Assembly: GCA_934101795.1 (NCBI GenBank)
Contig: CAKORY010000002.1
Location: forward strand, 62,001 to 126,000
Direction: 5' to 3'
Origin: an uncultured Bacilli bacterium
GTDB lineage: Bacteria > Bacillota_I > Bacilli_A > RF39 > UBA660
DNA: 64,000 nucleotides
Under the pieces are notes generated by a model. The model had not been told where the DNA came from and did not search any database. It was given only the letters and a program-made list of their open reading frames with translations. Below are positions 23,319-31,883 of this stretch, piece by piece; position 1 is the first letter of the stretch, and each line of letters opens with the position of its first letter. The translations under genes were made by a program, and so were the position numbers.

Positions 23319-25634
23319 ATGAATGCAATTAATGTAAGAAGTGAAATTGGACCACTTAAAAAAGTACTTTTGCATAGACCTGGTAATGAACTTTTAAATT
23401 TAACACCAGATTCTTTGGGTAGATTACTTTTTGATGATATACCTTTTTTACCTGATGCTCAAGCTGAACATGATGAGTTTGCTAGAGTATTAAAAGAAAA
23501 TGGTATTGAAGTAGTATATCTTGAAGATTTAATGGCTAGTGTACTTGAATTAAGTGGAGATATTGAAGATAAATTTATTAGACAATTTATCTATGAAGCG
23601 GGGATAACTACTCCGAAGTATAAAAATTTAGTATATAGTTATCTAAAGAGTTTTAATAATAAAAAAGAACTTGTTTTAAAAACTATGGAAGGGATAAAAC
23701 TTGAAGAAATTAGTAGAGCTAAAAGAGAAGTTGAAAAGTCTTTAGTTGACTTAGTTAGTGAAGAATCAGATTTTTTAGCAGATCCGATGCCAAACCTTTA
23801 TTTTACAAGAGATCCATTTGCTAGTGCTGGTAATGGAGTAATTTTAAATAAAATGTATTCTGTTACTAGAAGTAGAGAAACTATTTATGCTGAATATATC
23901 TTTAATTATCATCCAGATTTTAAAGATAGTTTAGATAAATATTATGATAGATATTTACCATATCATATTGAAGGTGGAGATGTCTTAAATTTAAATAGTC
24001 ATATTTTAGCTGTTGGTATTTCTCAAAGAACTGAAGCTGCAGCAATAGATGAACTAGCTAAGAATTGTTTTAGAGATCCTAATTGTAAGATTGATACAAT
24101 ACTTGCATTTAATATACCTGAGTCAAGAGCTTTCATGCACTTAGATACTGTATTTACTCAAATTGATTATGATAAATTTACATATCATCCAGGTATTATG
24201 GATACACTTCAAGTTTTTGAAATTACTGAAGGGGATATTCCTGATTCTGATGAAGATTTAAATGTTAAAGAAGTAAATGGTAGTTTGGAAGAAATTCTTG
24301 AAAAATACTTAGGTAGAGAAATTGAAGTTATTCCATGTGCTGGTGGGGAAAAGATTTCATCAGAAAGAGAACAATGGAATGATGGAACAAATACTTTATG
24401 TATTGCTCCGGGTGTTGTAGTTGTTTATGATAGAAACAATATTACTAATAATATTTTAAGAGAACATGGTCTTAAAGTAATTGAAGTAAGTAGTGCTGAA
24501 CTTTCGCGTGGTAGAGGTGGCCCTAGATGTATGAGTATGCCACTTATTCGTGAAGATATTGAAGAATTAGAACCTAATAAAGAAGAAATGCTTGAAACTA
24601 TAAAGATTGAAGATTTTATAAAGGTTCAAAATATAAATAAAATTGATTTGAGAGGTAGAAATTTCCTAAAACTTCTTGATTATACACCAGAAGAAATAAG
24701 ATATTTACTTGATTTATCTAAAGATTTAAAAGATAAAAAGAGAAGAGGTATTGAACATAGATACTTAAGTGGTAAAAATATTGTTTTACTTTTTGAAAAA
24801 ACTTCAACTAGAACTAGATGTGCTTTTGAAGTTGCTGGTATGGATTTGGGTATGGGTGTAACTTACTTAGATCCTGGAGCTTCTCAAATGGGTAAAAAAG
24901 AATCAATTAGTGATACTGCGAAAGTTCTTGGTAGAATGTATGATGGTATTGAATATCGTGGATATGACCAAGCTATTGTGGAAGAACTTGCTGAAAATGC
25001 TGGTGTTCCTGTTTGGAATGGTTTAACTACTGAATTCCATCCAACACAAATGCTTGCTGATATTTTAACTGTTGAAGAAAATTTTGGACATTTAAAAGGC
25101 ATTAAACTTGTTTTTATGGGTGATGCTAGAAATAATGTTGCTAATTCACTTATGGTTGTATGTAGTAAGATGGGAATGCATTTTGTTGCTTGTGGACCTA
25201 AGAGCTTATGGCCAAATGAAGAATTAATTGAAGAATGCAAGGAAATTTGTAAGACAACTGGTGGATTAATCGAAATGAATGAAAACGTTTTAGAAGCTAC
25301 CCGTGATGCTGATGTTATTTATACTGATGTTTGGGTTTCTATGGGAGAACCTGATGATGTATGGAATGAAAGAATCAATTTACTTAAACCTTATCAAGTA
25401 AATATGGATGTTATGAATAATGCAAGACCTGATGCTATATTCTTACATTGTCTTCCATCATTCCACAATTTAAAAACAACTATTGGTAAAGATATATATA
25501 GTAAATTTGGTTTAAAAGAAATGGAAGTAACTGATGAAGTATTTAATTTACCTTGTTCTAAAGTATTTGATCAAGCTGAAAATAGATTACATACTATTAA
25601 AGCTGTCGTTTATGCAACAATGAGGGAAGATTAA
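23319..25634 (+). CDS. arcAB: Arginine deiminase - ornithine carbamoyltransferase fusion (ArcA-ArcB)
   Basis: One uninterrupted 771-residue frame carries two complete enzymes. Residues 1 to about 418 are arginine deiminase (arginine to citrulline + NH3): FTRDPFA, the H-I-E-G-G-D block, H-L-D-T-V and the catalytic Cys404 in GPRCMSMP. Residues about 439-771 are ornithine carbamoyltransferase (citrulline + Pi to ornithine + carbamoyl phosphate): S496-T-R-T-R, F-H574-P-T-Q, and HCLPS with Cys711. A charged linker of about 20 residues joins them, and both halves have normal family length. I know of these enzymes only as separate proteins in arc operons. Internal initiation at Met424 is possible but has no good ribosome site. 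AGGAGAGG precedes the first ATG. Confidence 0.95.
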   Translation: MNAINVRSEIGPLKKVLLHRPGNELLNLTPDSLGRLLFDDIPFLPDAQAEHDEFARVLKENGIEVVYLEDLMASVLELSGDIEDKFIRQFIYEAGITTPKYKNLVYSYLKSFNNKKELVLKTMEGIKLEEISRAKREVEKSLVDLVSEESDFLADPMPNLYFTRDPFASAGNGVILNKMYSVTRSRETIYAEYIFNYHPDFKDSLDKYYDRYLPYHIEGGDVLNLNSHILAVGISQRTEAAAIDELAKNCFRDPNCKIDTILAFNIPESRAFMHLDTVFTQIDYDKFTYHPGIMDTLQVFEITEGDIPDSDEDLNVKEVNGSLEEILEKYLGREIEVIPCAGGEKISSEREQWNDGTNTLCIAPGVVVVYDRNNITNNILREHGLKVIEVSSAELSRGRGGPRCMSMPLIREDIEELEPNKEEMLETIKIEDFIKVQNINKIDLRGRNFLKLLDYTPEEIRYLLDLSKDLKDKKRRGIEHRYLSGKNIVLLFEKTSTRTRCAFEVAGMDLGMGVTYLDPGASQMGKKESISDTAKVLGRMYDGIEYRGYDQAIVEELAENAGVPVWNGLTTEFHPTQMLADILTVEENFGHLKGIKLVFMGDARNNVANSLMVVCSKMGMHFVACGPKSLWPNEELIEECKEICKTTGGLIEMNENVLEATRDADVIYTDVWVSMGEPDDVWNERINLLKPYQVNMDVMNNARPDAIFLHCLPSFHNLKTTIGKDIYSKFGLKEMEVTDEVFNLPCSKVFDQAENRLHTIKAVVYATMRED

Positions 25635-26570
25635 ATGAGTAAAATAGTTATTGCCTTAGGTGGTAATGCCTTAGGTAAAAATCCTAAAGAACAAATGAAT
25701 TTACTTCAAAATGTTTCTAAAATAATTGTGAAACTTGTTAAAGATGGTAATGATGTTGTTATAACGCATGGGAATGGTCCTCAAGTAGGGCAAATAGCAC
25801 TTGCTATGGAGTATGCAGCTTCAAATGGAGCTGGTACTCCTTATATGCCATTTCCTGAGTGTGGGAGTATGAGTCAAGGTTATATTGGTTATGGTTTAGA
25901 ACAATGCCTTTTAAATGAGATGAAAAAGGAAAACGTTCAAAAAAAATGCGTAGCCTTAATAACACAGGTTCTAGTTGATGCAAAAGATAGTGCTTTTTCT
26001 AATCCAACTAAACCAATTGGAATGTTTTATAGTAAGGAAGAGGCTATAAAGCAGGAAAAAGAAAAAGGTTATACTTTTGTAGAAGATGCTGGACGTGGGT
26101 ATCGAAGAGTTGTGCCATCTCCGATGCCAATAGATATCATTGAAAAAGAAACTATTAAAGAACTTTTTCAAAATGGTTCACTTGTAATTGCTGCTGGTGG
26201 TGGGGGTATTCCCGTTATAAAAGATGGGGATAACTTAAAAGGTGTAGAAGCTGTTATTGATAAAGATAAAACTGCTGCATTACTCGCTAAGTTAATTGGT
26301 GCTGATACGCTTCTTATTTTAACTAGTGTTGATAAAGTGTCAATACATTACAATACTGATTTTCAAATTGATTTGGATGTGTTAAATGTTCAAGAAGCTT
26401 TGAAGTATATTTCTAATAATGAGTTTGCTAAAGGAAGTATGCTTCCTAAAATAGAAGCTTGTTTAGATTTTGTTAAGGGTACTAATAATAGAGCAATTAT
26501 AGGTTCGCTAGAAAAAGCAGTTGATGCTATAAATGGTGATTCTGGCACAATTATAAAGGAGGAAAAATAA
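25635..26570 (+). CDS. arcC: Carbamate kinase
   Basis: A 311-residue amino acid kinase that makes ATP from carbamoyl phosphate and ADP, the energy-yielding last step of the arginine deiminase pathway. Visible motifs are ALGGNALG at the N-terminus, THGNGPQVG, AAGGGGIPV and the K-G-S-M-L-P-K-I-E-A segment near the C-terminus. The ATG follows the fused ArcA-ArcB stop with no gap, and arcD starts 2 nt after its stop, so the three genes form one operon. Confidence 0.96.
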   Translation: MSKIVIALGGNALGKNPKEQMNLLQNVSKIIVKLVKDGNDVVITHGNGPQVGQIALAMEYAASNGAGTPYMPFPECGSMSQGYIGYGLEQCLLNEMKKENVQKKCVALITQVLVDAKDSAFSNPTKPIGMFYSKEEAIKQEKEKGYTFVEDAGRGYRRVVPSPMPIDIIEKETIKELFQNGSLVIAAGGGGIPVIKDGDNLKGVEAVIDKDKTAALLAKLIGADTLLILTSVDKVSIHYNTDFQIDLDVLNVQEALKYISNNEFAKGSMLPKIEACLDFVKGTNNRAIIGSLEKAVDAINGDSGTIIKEEK

Positions 26571-26571
26571 A

Positions 26572-28017
26572 ATGGCAAAGGCTAAGAAAAAGGCTAAACA
26601 AATGTTATCGTCTTTTTCAATAATAATGATTTTAATATTTGGCCTTGGAATATTATCTCATTTACTTCCAAATGCTAAGTTTGTTGGTGATACTTTAGTT
26701 GATGGAAGTGGTACTGTTGGAGCAACTCTTTCTCAAGTTTTAATGTCTCCGATTCAAGGTTTTGAAAATGCTATAGATGTTAGTATTTTCATTATGATGC
26801 TGGGTGGTATGCTTGCGGTTATTAATAAAACTGGGGCATTAGAAACTGGTATCAAAGTTTTAGTTCATAAACTAAAAGGTAAAGAAATTTGGTTGATTCC
26901 AATTCTTATGACAGTATTTTCTGTTTGTGGTACAACTTATGGTATGCTTGAAGAAACTGTTGGATTTTATGTTTTATTATCTGCTACTATGATGGCTGCT
27001 GGTATGGATCCACTTGTTGGTTCTGCGGTTATTCTTCTTGGGGCTGGTAGTGGATGTTTGGGTTCAACAATTAACCCATTTGCAACAGGTGTTGCTTTAA
27101 GTGCTCTTCCAAAAGGGATAACAGCTGATAATGGTTTTGTTATTCTAATTGCAACATTCTTATGGCTTACAACATTAATAGTATCTATTCTATTTGTTAT
27201 GAATTATGCTAAAAAGGTTCAAAAAGATAAAGGATCAACATTCTTATCTTTAAGAGAACAAAAAAATGCTGAAAAAGCTTATGGTAGATTTGAGGATGAT
27301 AAAAAAGAAGTTAAGTTATCATCTACTCAAAAAATTACTTTAATACTATTTGCTTTAACATTCCTTGTAATGATTGTTGGATTTATTCCATGGGGTGAAT
27401 TTAATATTACTATTTTTGATAAATTTACCGGATGGTTAACTGGTTCATCACTTGGTAATTGGTGGTTCTACGAAGCTGCTTTATGGTTCTTAATTATGTC
27501 AATTATCATTGCAATTGTTAATAAACTTGGTGAAAAAGGTTTTGTTGATGCATTTGTTGATGGTGCTGATGATATGATTGGGGTTATCATGGTTATTGCA
27601 ATTGCTAGAGGTGCTAGCGTACTTATGGCAGAAACTCATTTAGATAATTATATTATCTTTAATGCTGCTGATTTCTTACGTAAGCTTCCTGAACTTGCAT
27701 TTGTTCCACTTAACTATTTACTTCATGTTGTACTTTCATTCTTAGTTCCATCTAGTAGTGGACTTGCAACACTTTCTACACCAATTATTGCTCCACTTGC
27801 GGCAGAACTTGGATATAGTGTTGAAGTTTCAATTATGACTATGGTTGCTGCAAATGGTTTAGTTAATTTAATTACTCCAACTTGTGGTGCTATTATGGGT
27901 GGTCTTGCACTTGCTAAAGTAGAATACTCAACTTGGTTTAAATGGGCTATTAAACTTGTAATAGTTATAGGACTACTTAATATGTTTGTACTAAGCTTGT
28001 TTAGTTTACTTGTATAA
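26572..28017 (+). CDS. arcD: YfcC/ArcD-type arginine/ornithine transporter
   Basis: A 481-residue membrane protein with about 12 helices of the YfcC family, which serves as the ArcD-type arginine-ornithine exchanger in many arc operons. GTTYGMLEETVGFY, GAGSGCLGSTINPFATG and P-S-S-S-G-L-A-T-L are family landmarks. Its place as last gene, directly after arcC, supports exchange of external arginine for the ornithine product. An alternative role as a general basic-peptide or amino acid carrier cannot be excluded. A terminator follows. Confidence 0.88.
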   Translation: MAKAKKKAKQMLSSFSIIMILIFGLGILSHLLPNAKFVGDTLVDGSGTVGATLSQVLMSPIQGFENAIDVSIFIMMLGGMLAVINKTGALETGIKVLVHKLKGKEIWLIPILMTVFSVCGTTYGMLEETVGFYVLLSATMMAAGMDPLVGSAVILLGAGSGCLGSTINPFATGVALSALPKGITADNGFVILIATFLWLTTLIVSILFVMNYAKKVQKDKGSTFLSLREQKNAEKAYGRFEDDKKEVKLSSTQKITLILFALTFLVMIVGFIPWGEFNITIFDKFTGWLTGSSLGNWWFYEAALWFLIMSIIIAIVNKLGEKGFVDAFVDGADDMIGVIMVIAIARGASVLMAETHLDNYIIFNAADFLRKLPELAFVPLNYLLHVVLSFLVPSSSGLATLSTPIIAPLAAELGYSVEVSIMTMVAANGLVNLITPTCGAIMGGLALAKVEYSTWFKWAIKLVIVIGLLNMFVLSLFSLLV

Positions 28018-28024
28018 TAATTTA

Positions 28025-28052
28025 AATACTCACTTGATTGTGGGTATTTTTT
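28025..28052 (+). terminator. Terminator of the arc operon
   Basis: AATACTCAC / GTGGGTATT, a 9-bp stem with one G-U pair and a 6-nt loop, then T7, lies 8 nt after the arcD stop. Confidence 0.88.
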
Positions 28053-28072
28053 TTGTGGACTAAAATGAAAAT

Positions 28073-28118
28073 TGATAGAAATGTCAATCTTAAAAATTGA
28101 TGCTTTCTATCAGTTTTT
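28073..28118. terminator. Second compound hairpin between convergent genes
   Basis: An outer 9-bp stem TGATAGAAA / TTTCTATCA encloses an inner 5-bp stem TCAAT / ATTGA and ends in GTTTTTA. It may be a backup terminator, and it lies 3' of the convergent transglutaminase-like gene as well. Confidence 0.55.
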
Positions 28119-28144
28119 AAATGAGCGTTATATAATTTAAATAA

Positions 28145-29395
28145 TTAATTATGTAAGCTCCCTTTTATTTTTCTAAGTAATGCATTTACTTTAGCTTTTT
28201 CATAAGTTTTATGATGAATACTTGAATTGATTGTTTTTTCTAAGTCCTCTTCTGGTTTAGGGGTAACAGCTGTTATTATTTGTTTTAATCTATCTGGCTC
28301 TATTATTTTATTTCCAAATTGACTTATTTCTATGCTTAATTGTTCAATGTCTTCTTTAGGTCTTGGAAGATTCAAGTATTTATATATTATATAAGCATTT
28401 TTTAATGCTGTATCTTTAATGCGTTTAAAAAATGAATATCTTTTATGTTCTATTTTTGAAATAAAAAATCTATAAAAAGAGCATCCAGTAGTTGGAATAA
28501 GTCCACATTTTTTCTTGTTTTTTTCTTCAATGACCATGGGTACTAAAAAATGTTCAATATTATTTTCGTAATCTGTATCTTCTTCATTTTTTCTTGAATC
28601 CCAGGTTGCATCAATAGCATAAATTCCACATATATTGTATTTTGGATCATTTAAATATACAATGTTTGCTGCATGTCCTGCTGTTTTATCAGTTATATCA
28701 TCCCAGTAACTTATTTCAACGGGAATATGCAAAATATTTGCAATTGCTGCCACCAAATTAGAATATCCTGTACACACTATTTTATCCCCATTTAAAATAT
28801 CAGTTATACTTCGGCTTTTACAATACTTTTCTTCTTGATTTTCTTCATTATATATTCTTTTTTTTGCAATGTTGTAAATATAAAAAATACTTTCAGCTGG
28901 AGAATAGTTATTATCAATTGCTGTTTTAGCAAAGGATAGTAACTTGTTATAAACATCAATCATTTCTTTTAAAGTTGTTTCTCTTCCTTCATCATATTTT
29001 CTATAGAAAGTAACATTTTCAGATATAAGTGGATGAGTAATTATAGAGTATGAATCTTCAAAGTTTAGATTTGATAAGTTTAAAGCTATTTTTTCTTTAT
29101 GCTCTAGAAGCTTAATAGGTAAATCTTTAATATCTAATATTTCTATCATTGGTCTTGTACCTTTTAATGCTTTAGGTAAATCAATATTTTCTAAAAGTTT
29201 GTTTATTTCTTCTTCGCTAGATAAACCAGCAATAATGTTAAAATTCTCTATGCTAAGTTGTGGGTTACTTATAAATGCTAAATACTGTTCTTCTGTTTTA
29301 AATGATAATCTTAAAACGTTATCATCAAACAAATCAGCTATTTTTTCTTTTGGATAAATATCATTTTTTGATATTATTATATCTACTTTATACAT
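28145..29395 (-). CDS. Transglutaminase-like cysteine protease-fold protein
   Basis: A 416-residue protein, read as ATG 29395 behind AGGGG; a TTG at 29413 is less likely because it lies before that site. The middle part has the transglutaminase-like core: Cys in DKIVCTGYSN, His in GHAANIVY and Asp in AIDATWDS, in the correct order. Such proteins act as proteases, transglutaminases or peptide cyclases. The N-terminal third (about 170 residues) and the charged C-terminal 110 residues are unrecognised. No signal peptide is visible. A TTGACA-17-TAGGAT promoter reads leftward from about 29454. The partner or substrate is unknown. Confidence 0.68.
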   Translation of the reverse strand: MYKVDIIISKNDIYPKEKIADLFDDNVLRLSFKTEEQYLAFISNPQLSIENFNIIAGLSSEEEINKLLENIDLPKALKGTRPMIEILDIKDLPIKLLEHKEKIALNLSNLNFEDSYSIITHPLISENVTFYRKYDEGRETTLKEMIDVYNKLLSFAKTAIDNNYSPAESIFYIYNIAKKRIYNEENQEEKYCKSRSITDILNGDKIVCTGYSNLVAAIANILHIPVEISYWDDITDKTAGHAANIVYLNDPKYNICGIYAIDATWDSRKNEEDTDYENNIEHFLVPMVIEEKNKKKCGLIPTTGCSFYRFFISKIEHKRYSFFKRIKDTALKNAYIIYKYLNLPRPKEDIEQLSIEISQFGNKIIEPDRLKQIITAVTPKPEEDLEKTINSSIHHKTYEKAKVNALLRKIKGSLHN

Positions 29396-29465
29396 AATAA
29401 CCCCTGCTTTCAAGTAGTTATCCTAACATTTTTACACTTGTTTGTCAATTTTTATAATTTTAAAA

Positions 29466-29495
29466 TTGAATATTAATTATTGCTTGTGCTAAAAT
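29466..29495 (+). promoter_or_regulatory. Promoter of pgk-tpiA
   Basis: TTGAAT at 29466-29471 and TAAAAT at 29490-29495 with an 18-nt gap; GGAGG follows at 29502. The match is moderate. Confidence 0.55.
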
Positions 29496-29513
29496 AATAA
29501 TGGAGGATAAGTT

Positions 29514-30638
29514 ATGAAAACAATTAATGATATTGAAATTAAAAATAAAAGGGTAGTATTAAGACTTGATTTTAATGTTCCGGTTGAAAATGGTGTTATT
29601 AAAGATAATTCTAAGATTGTAAAAAGTTTAAAGACAATAAATTATTTACTTGAAAATAATTGTAAAGTTATTATACTTAGTCATTTTGGAAGAATAAAAA
29701 GTGAAGAAGATAAACTTAAGAATAGTTTAAAAGTTGTTGGAAAAGAACTTGCTAATCTACTTAAAAGAGATGTTAAGTTTTTAGATAATTGCTATGGCGA
29801 TAAAGTAAAAAATATTGTTGATGAATCTAGTTTAGGTGAAGTAATACTTTTGGAAAATACTAGATTTATGGATGTTCCAACCAAAAAAGAAAGTGGAAAT
29901 GATTTGGAACTTGCTAAATATTGGGCAAGTTTAGGTGATGTATATATTAATGATGCTTTTGGTTCAATGCATAGAGCTCATGCATCAACTGCAGGAATTG
30001 CTAAGTTTTTACCACATGCTATTGGTTTTTTAGTCATGGATGAACTTAAGCATTTAAACATTTTGATTTCTGAAACTCCACATCCTTTTACTGTTTTTAT
30101 GGGCGGTGCAAAAGTTGATGATAAACTGCCTATTATTAAATCATTAATTGATAGATGTGATTATTTACTTTTAGGTGGTGGTATTGCTAATTCGTTTTTA
30201 AAAGCTAAAGGTGCTGATGTTGGTAATAGTTTGGCTACTAGTGATGAAAATGTTTTAAATGAACTAAGAGAACTTATGGATAAAAATAAAGGTAAGATTG
30301 TTTTACCGGTAGATTTTACTATTGATGATGGTGTTATCTATGATTTAGGTAATAGAAGTATTGATTTATATAAAAAATATATTGATAATAGTGAAATAAT
30401 ATTTGTTAATGGTACTTGTGGTAAGTTTGAAGATGAAAGATTTATGGAAGGAACTGAAAATTTGTTTAAAGCTTTAGCAACTACATCAGGAAAAGTAATT
30501 ATTGGTGGTGGAGATACTGCGAGTGCCTGTAGTAAATTTGGTTTTGTAAATAAATTTTATTATATTTCTAGTGGTGGTGGTGCAACTCTTGAATATATTG
30601 CTGATGGAAATTTGAAAGCTTTAGAATGGATGAAGTAA
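29514..30638 (+). CDS. pgk: Phosphoglycerate kinase
   Basis: A 374-residue glycolytic enzyme (1,3-bisphosphoglycerate + ADP to 3-phosphoglycerate + ATP), slightly shorter than the usual 390-400. Motifs include VVLRLDFNVP at the N-terminus, S-H-F-G-R, H-R-A-H-A-S, GGAKVDDK and the C-terminal GGGDTASA. It is followed after 1 nt by tpiA. GapA, which usually precedes pgk in Firmicutes, is not in this window. Confidence 0.97.
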   Translation: MKTINDIEIKNKRVVLRLDFNVPVENGVIKDNSKIVKSLKTINYLLENNCKVIILSHFGRIKSEEDKLKNSLKVVGKELANLLKRDVKFLDNCYGDKVKNIVDESSLGEVILLENTRFMDVPTKKESGNDLELAKYWASLGDVYINDAFGSMHRAHASTAGIAKFLPHAIGFLVMDELKHLNILISETPHPFTVFMGGAKVDDKLPIIKSLIDRCDYLLLGGGIANSFLKAKGADVGNSLATSDENVLNELRELMDKNKGKIVLPVDFTIDDGVIYDLGNRSIDLYKKYIDNSEIIFVNGTCGKFEDERFMEGTENLFKALATTSGKVIIGGGDTASACSKFGFVNKFYYISSGGGATLEYIADGNLKALEWMK

Positions 30639-30639
30639 A

Positions 30640-31350
30640 ATGAAGTATTTAGTTTGTAATTTTAAAAATAAATTGCTTAAGGAAGATATCTTAAAATATA
30701 TTAGAAGTTTAGGAGATATTGAAACTAAAGTTAAATTGATTTTATGTCCGCCTTCGATATATCTTGGTATGTTTGAAAAATGTAGTTATGAACTTGGTGT
30801 GCAAGATATAAGTTCTTTTATGGATAAAACTATCACTGGAGAACTTGAAGCTAGTCAAGTAAAAAGTTTAGGTGCTAAATATGTAATAGTGGGGCATAGC
30901 GAAAGAAGAATATATAAGCATGAAATTAATATTGATTTTATAAATAAAATTAATAATGCTGTAGAAAATGGACTTAATGTTATATACTGCATTGGTGAAA
31001 CACTAAGTGATAAAGAAAATGGAAGAACTTATGAAGTATTAGAAAAACAAATAAGTGAAGTTTTAAATAATGTGGAAATTAAGAACATTATGATTGCTTA
31101 TGAACCTGTTTGGGCGATTGGTACTGGTAAAGTTCCTGAAGCAGATGAAATAAAAGAAAATATTAAGTTTATAAATGATATTTTAATGGAAAAATATGAA
31201 GAAAAGTTAGATATTTTATATGGTGGAAGTGTTAATGATACTAATATTAGTGAGTTATGTAATATTAAAGGATTAAATGGGTTTCTTGTTGGAGGAGCTT
31301 CTTTAGATACTAATAAGGTTAAGAGCATGCTCATAGAAATGGAGAAGTAA
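30640..31350 (+). CDS. tpiA: Triosephosphate isomerase
   Basis: A 236-residue TIM barrel enzyme interconverting dihydroxyacetone phosphate and glyceraldehyde 3-phosphate. Catalytic His sits in VGHSERR and Glu in AYEPVWAIGTG; NFKNK gives the N-terminal Lys. It is about 15 residues shorter than usual, with a shortened region around residues 20-30. It shares a transcript with pgk and ends at a terminator. Confidence 0.97.
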   Translation: MKYLVCNFKNKLLKEDILKYIRSLGDIETKVKLILCPPSIYLGMFEKCSYELGVQDISSFMDKTITGELEASQVKSLGAKYVIVGHSERRIYKHEINIDFINKINNAVENGLNVIYCIGETLSDKENGRTYEVLEKQISEVLNNVEIKNIMIAYEPVWAIGTGKVPEADEIKENIKFINDILMEKYEEKLDILYGGSVNDTNISELCNIKGLNGFLVGGASLDTNKVKSMLIEMEK

Positions 31351-31368
31351 TGAAAATACTTCTTTTTT
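31343..31368 (+). terminator. Terminator after tpiA
   Basis: AGAAGTA / TACTTCT with a 7-nt loop then a T run; the stem's left arm spans the tpiA stop codon. Confidence 0.82.
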
Positions 31369-31415
31369 AGTGCAAGTCAAAATTTGCACAATTAGGTTGA
31401 TATTGTGTTAAATTT

Positions 31416-31694
31416 TTGTTGAAAGTATTGGTGCTAAGCTATATCTCTTATAGAGAAAATGATACTGGTGTAGAAGTTGATGCTATAGTCGAATTGTCTG
31501 ATGGTGAATATGGTGCGATTGAAATTAAACTTGGTTCAAATAAGATTGATGAAGCTGTTGAAAGTCTAAATAGATTTTATAATTTAGCAGAAGTTAAACC
31601 AAAATTTATGTGTGTTATTTGTGGACTTTATGATGCTGTTGTAAAAAAGTCAGAGGGAATATATGTTTTTCCAATAATTGCATTAAAACCATAA
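31416..31694 (+). pseudogene. C-terminal remnant of a DUF4143-type AAA ATPase
   Basis: A frame of about 92 codons resembles only the last part of AAA ATPases with a DUF4143 domain: Y-R-E-N-D-T-G-V-E-V-D-A-I-V, Y-G-A-I-E-I-K-L-G-S-N and the closing F-P-I-I-A-L-K-P. The ATPase domain and most of DUF4143 are missing, and the preceding 60 nt after the tpiA terminator hold no matching sequence. No ribosome site precedes the first start codon. This is the 3' scar of a deleted gene. Confidence 0.72.
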
Positions 31695-31705
31695 ATAATA
31701 TTATT

Positions 31706-31733
31706 AAAGATAGACTTGTTTTATCTTTTTTTC
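31706..31733 (+). terminator. Terminator left behind the ATPase remnant
   Basis: AAAGATA / TATCTTT with a 9-nt loop followed by a T tract; it probably served the lost gene. Confidence 0.65.
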
Positions 31734-31750
31734 TTTGATTTATGACAGCA

Positions 31751-31797
31751 TTCGACATAAAATGTCAAATGTTTACGTTGCTTGACATTGTTCAACA
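31751..31797. promoter_or_regulatory. Cluster of 0A-box-like sites before spo0A
   Basis: Spo0A binds TGTCGAA. The exact heptamer is present on the minus strand at 31751-31757. One-mismatch copies follow: TGTCAAA on the plus strand at 31763-31769 and TGTTGAA on the minus strand at 31791-31797. Three sites in 47 nt just upstream of the spo0A promoter region (TATAAT at 31831-31836) suggest autoregulation as in Bacillus. The AT-rich background makes the inexact sites weaker evidence. Confidence 0.6.
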
Positions 31798-31883
31798 AAA
31801 GTTTTTGTAGCTTTTTGGAATATTGTATCTTATAATGAAGTTGTGGGTGGAAGAATAAGATATATTTTGAAAGGAAAAAACAC

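Noticed and set aside
23319..25634. ADI-OTC fusion as an artefact of a missing stop
   Set aside because: The linker is in frame, both halves are complete, and there is no relic ribosome site or start for a separate OTC gene; only read data could overturn this.
31370..31389. GTGCAA/TTGCAC palindrome after the tpiA terminator as an operator
   Set aside because: It stands in a deletion scar with no intact gene downstream, and a 6-bp repeat is easily found by chance.
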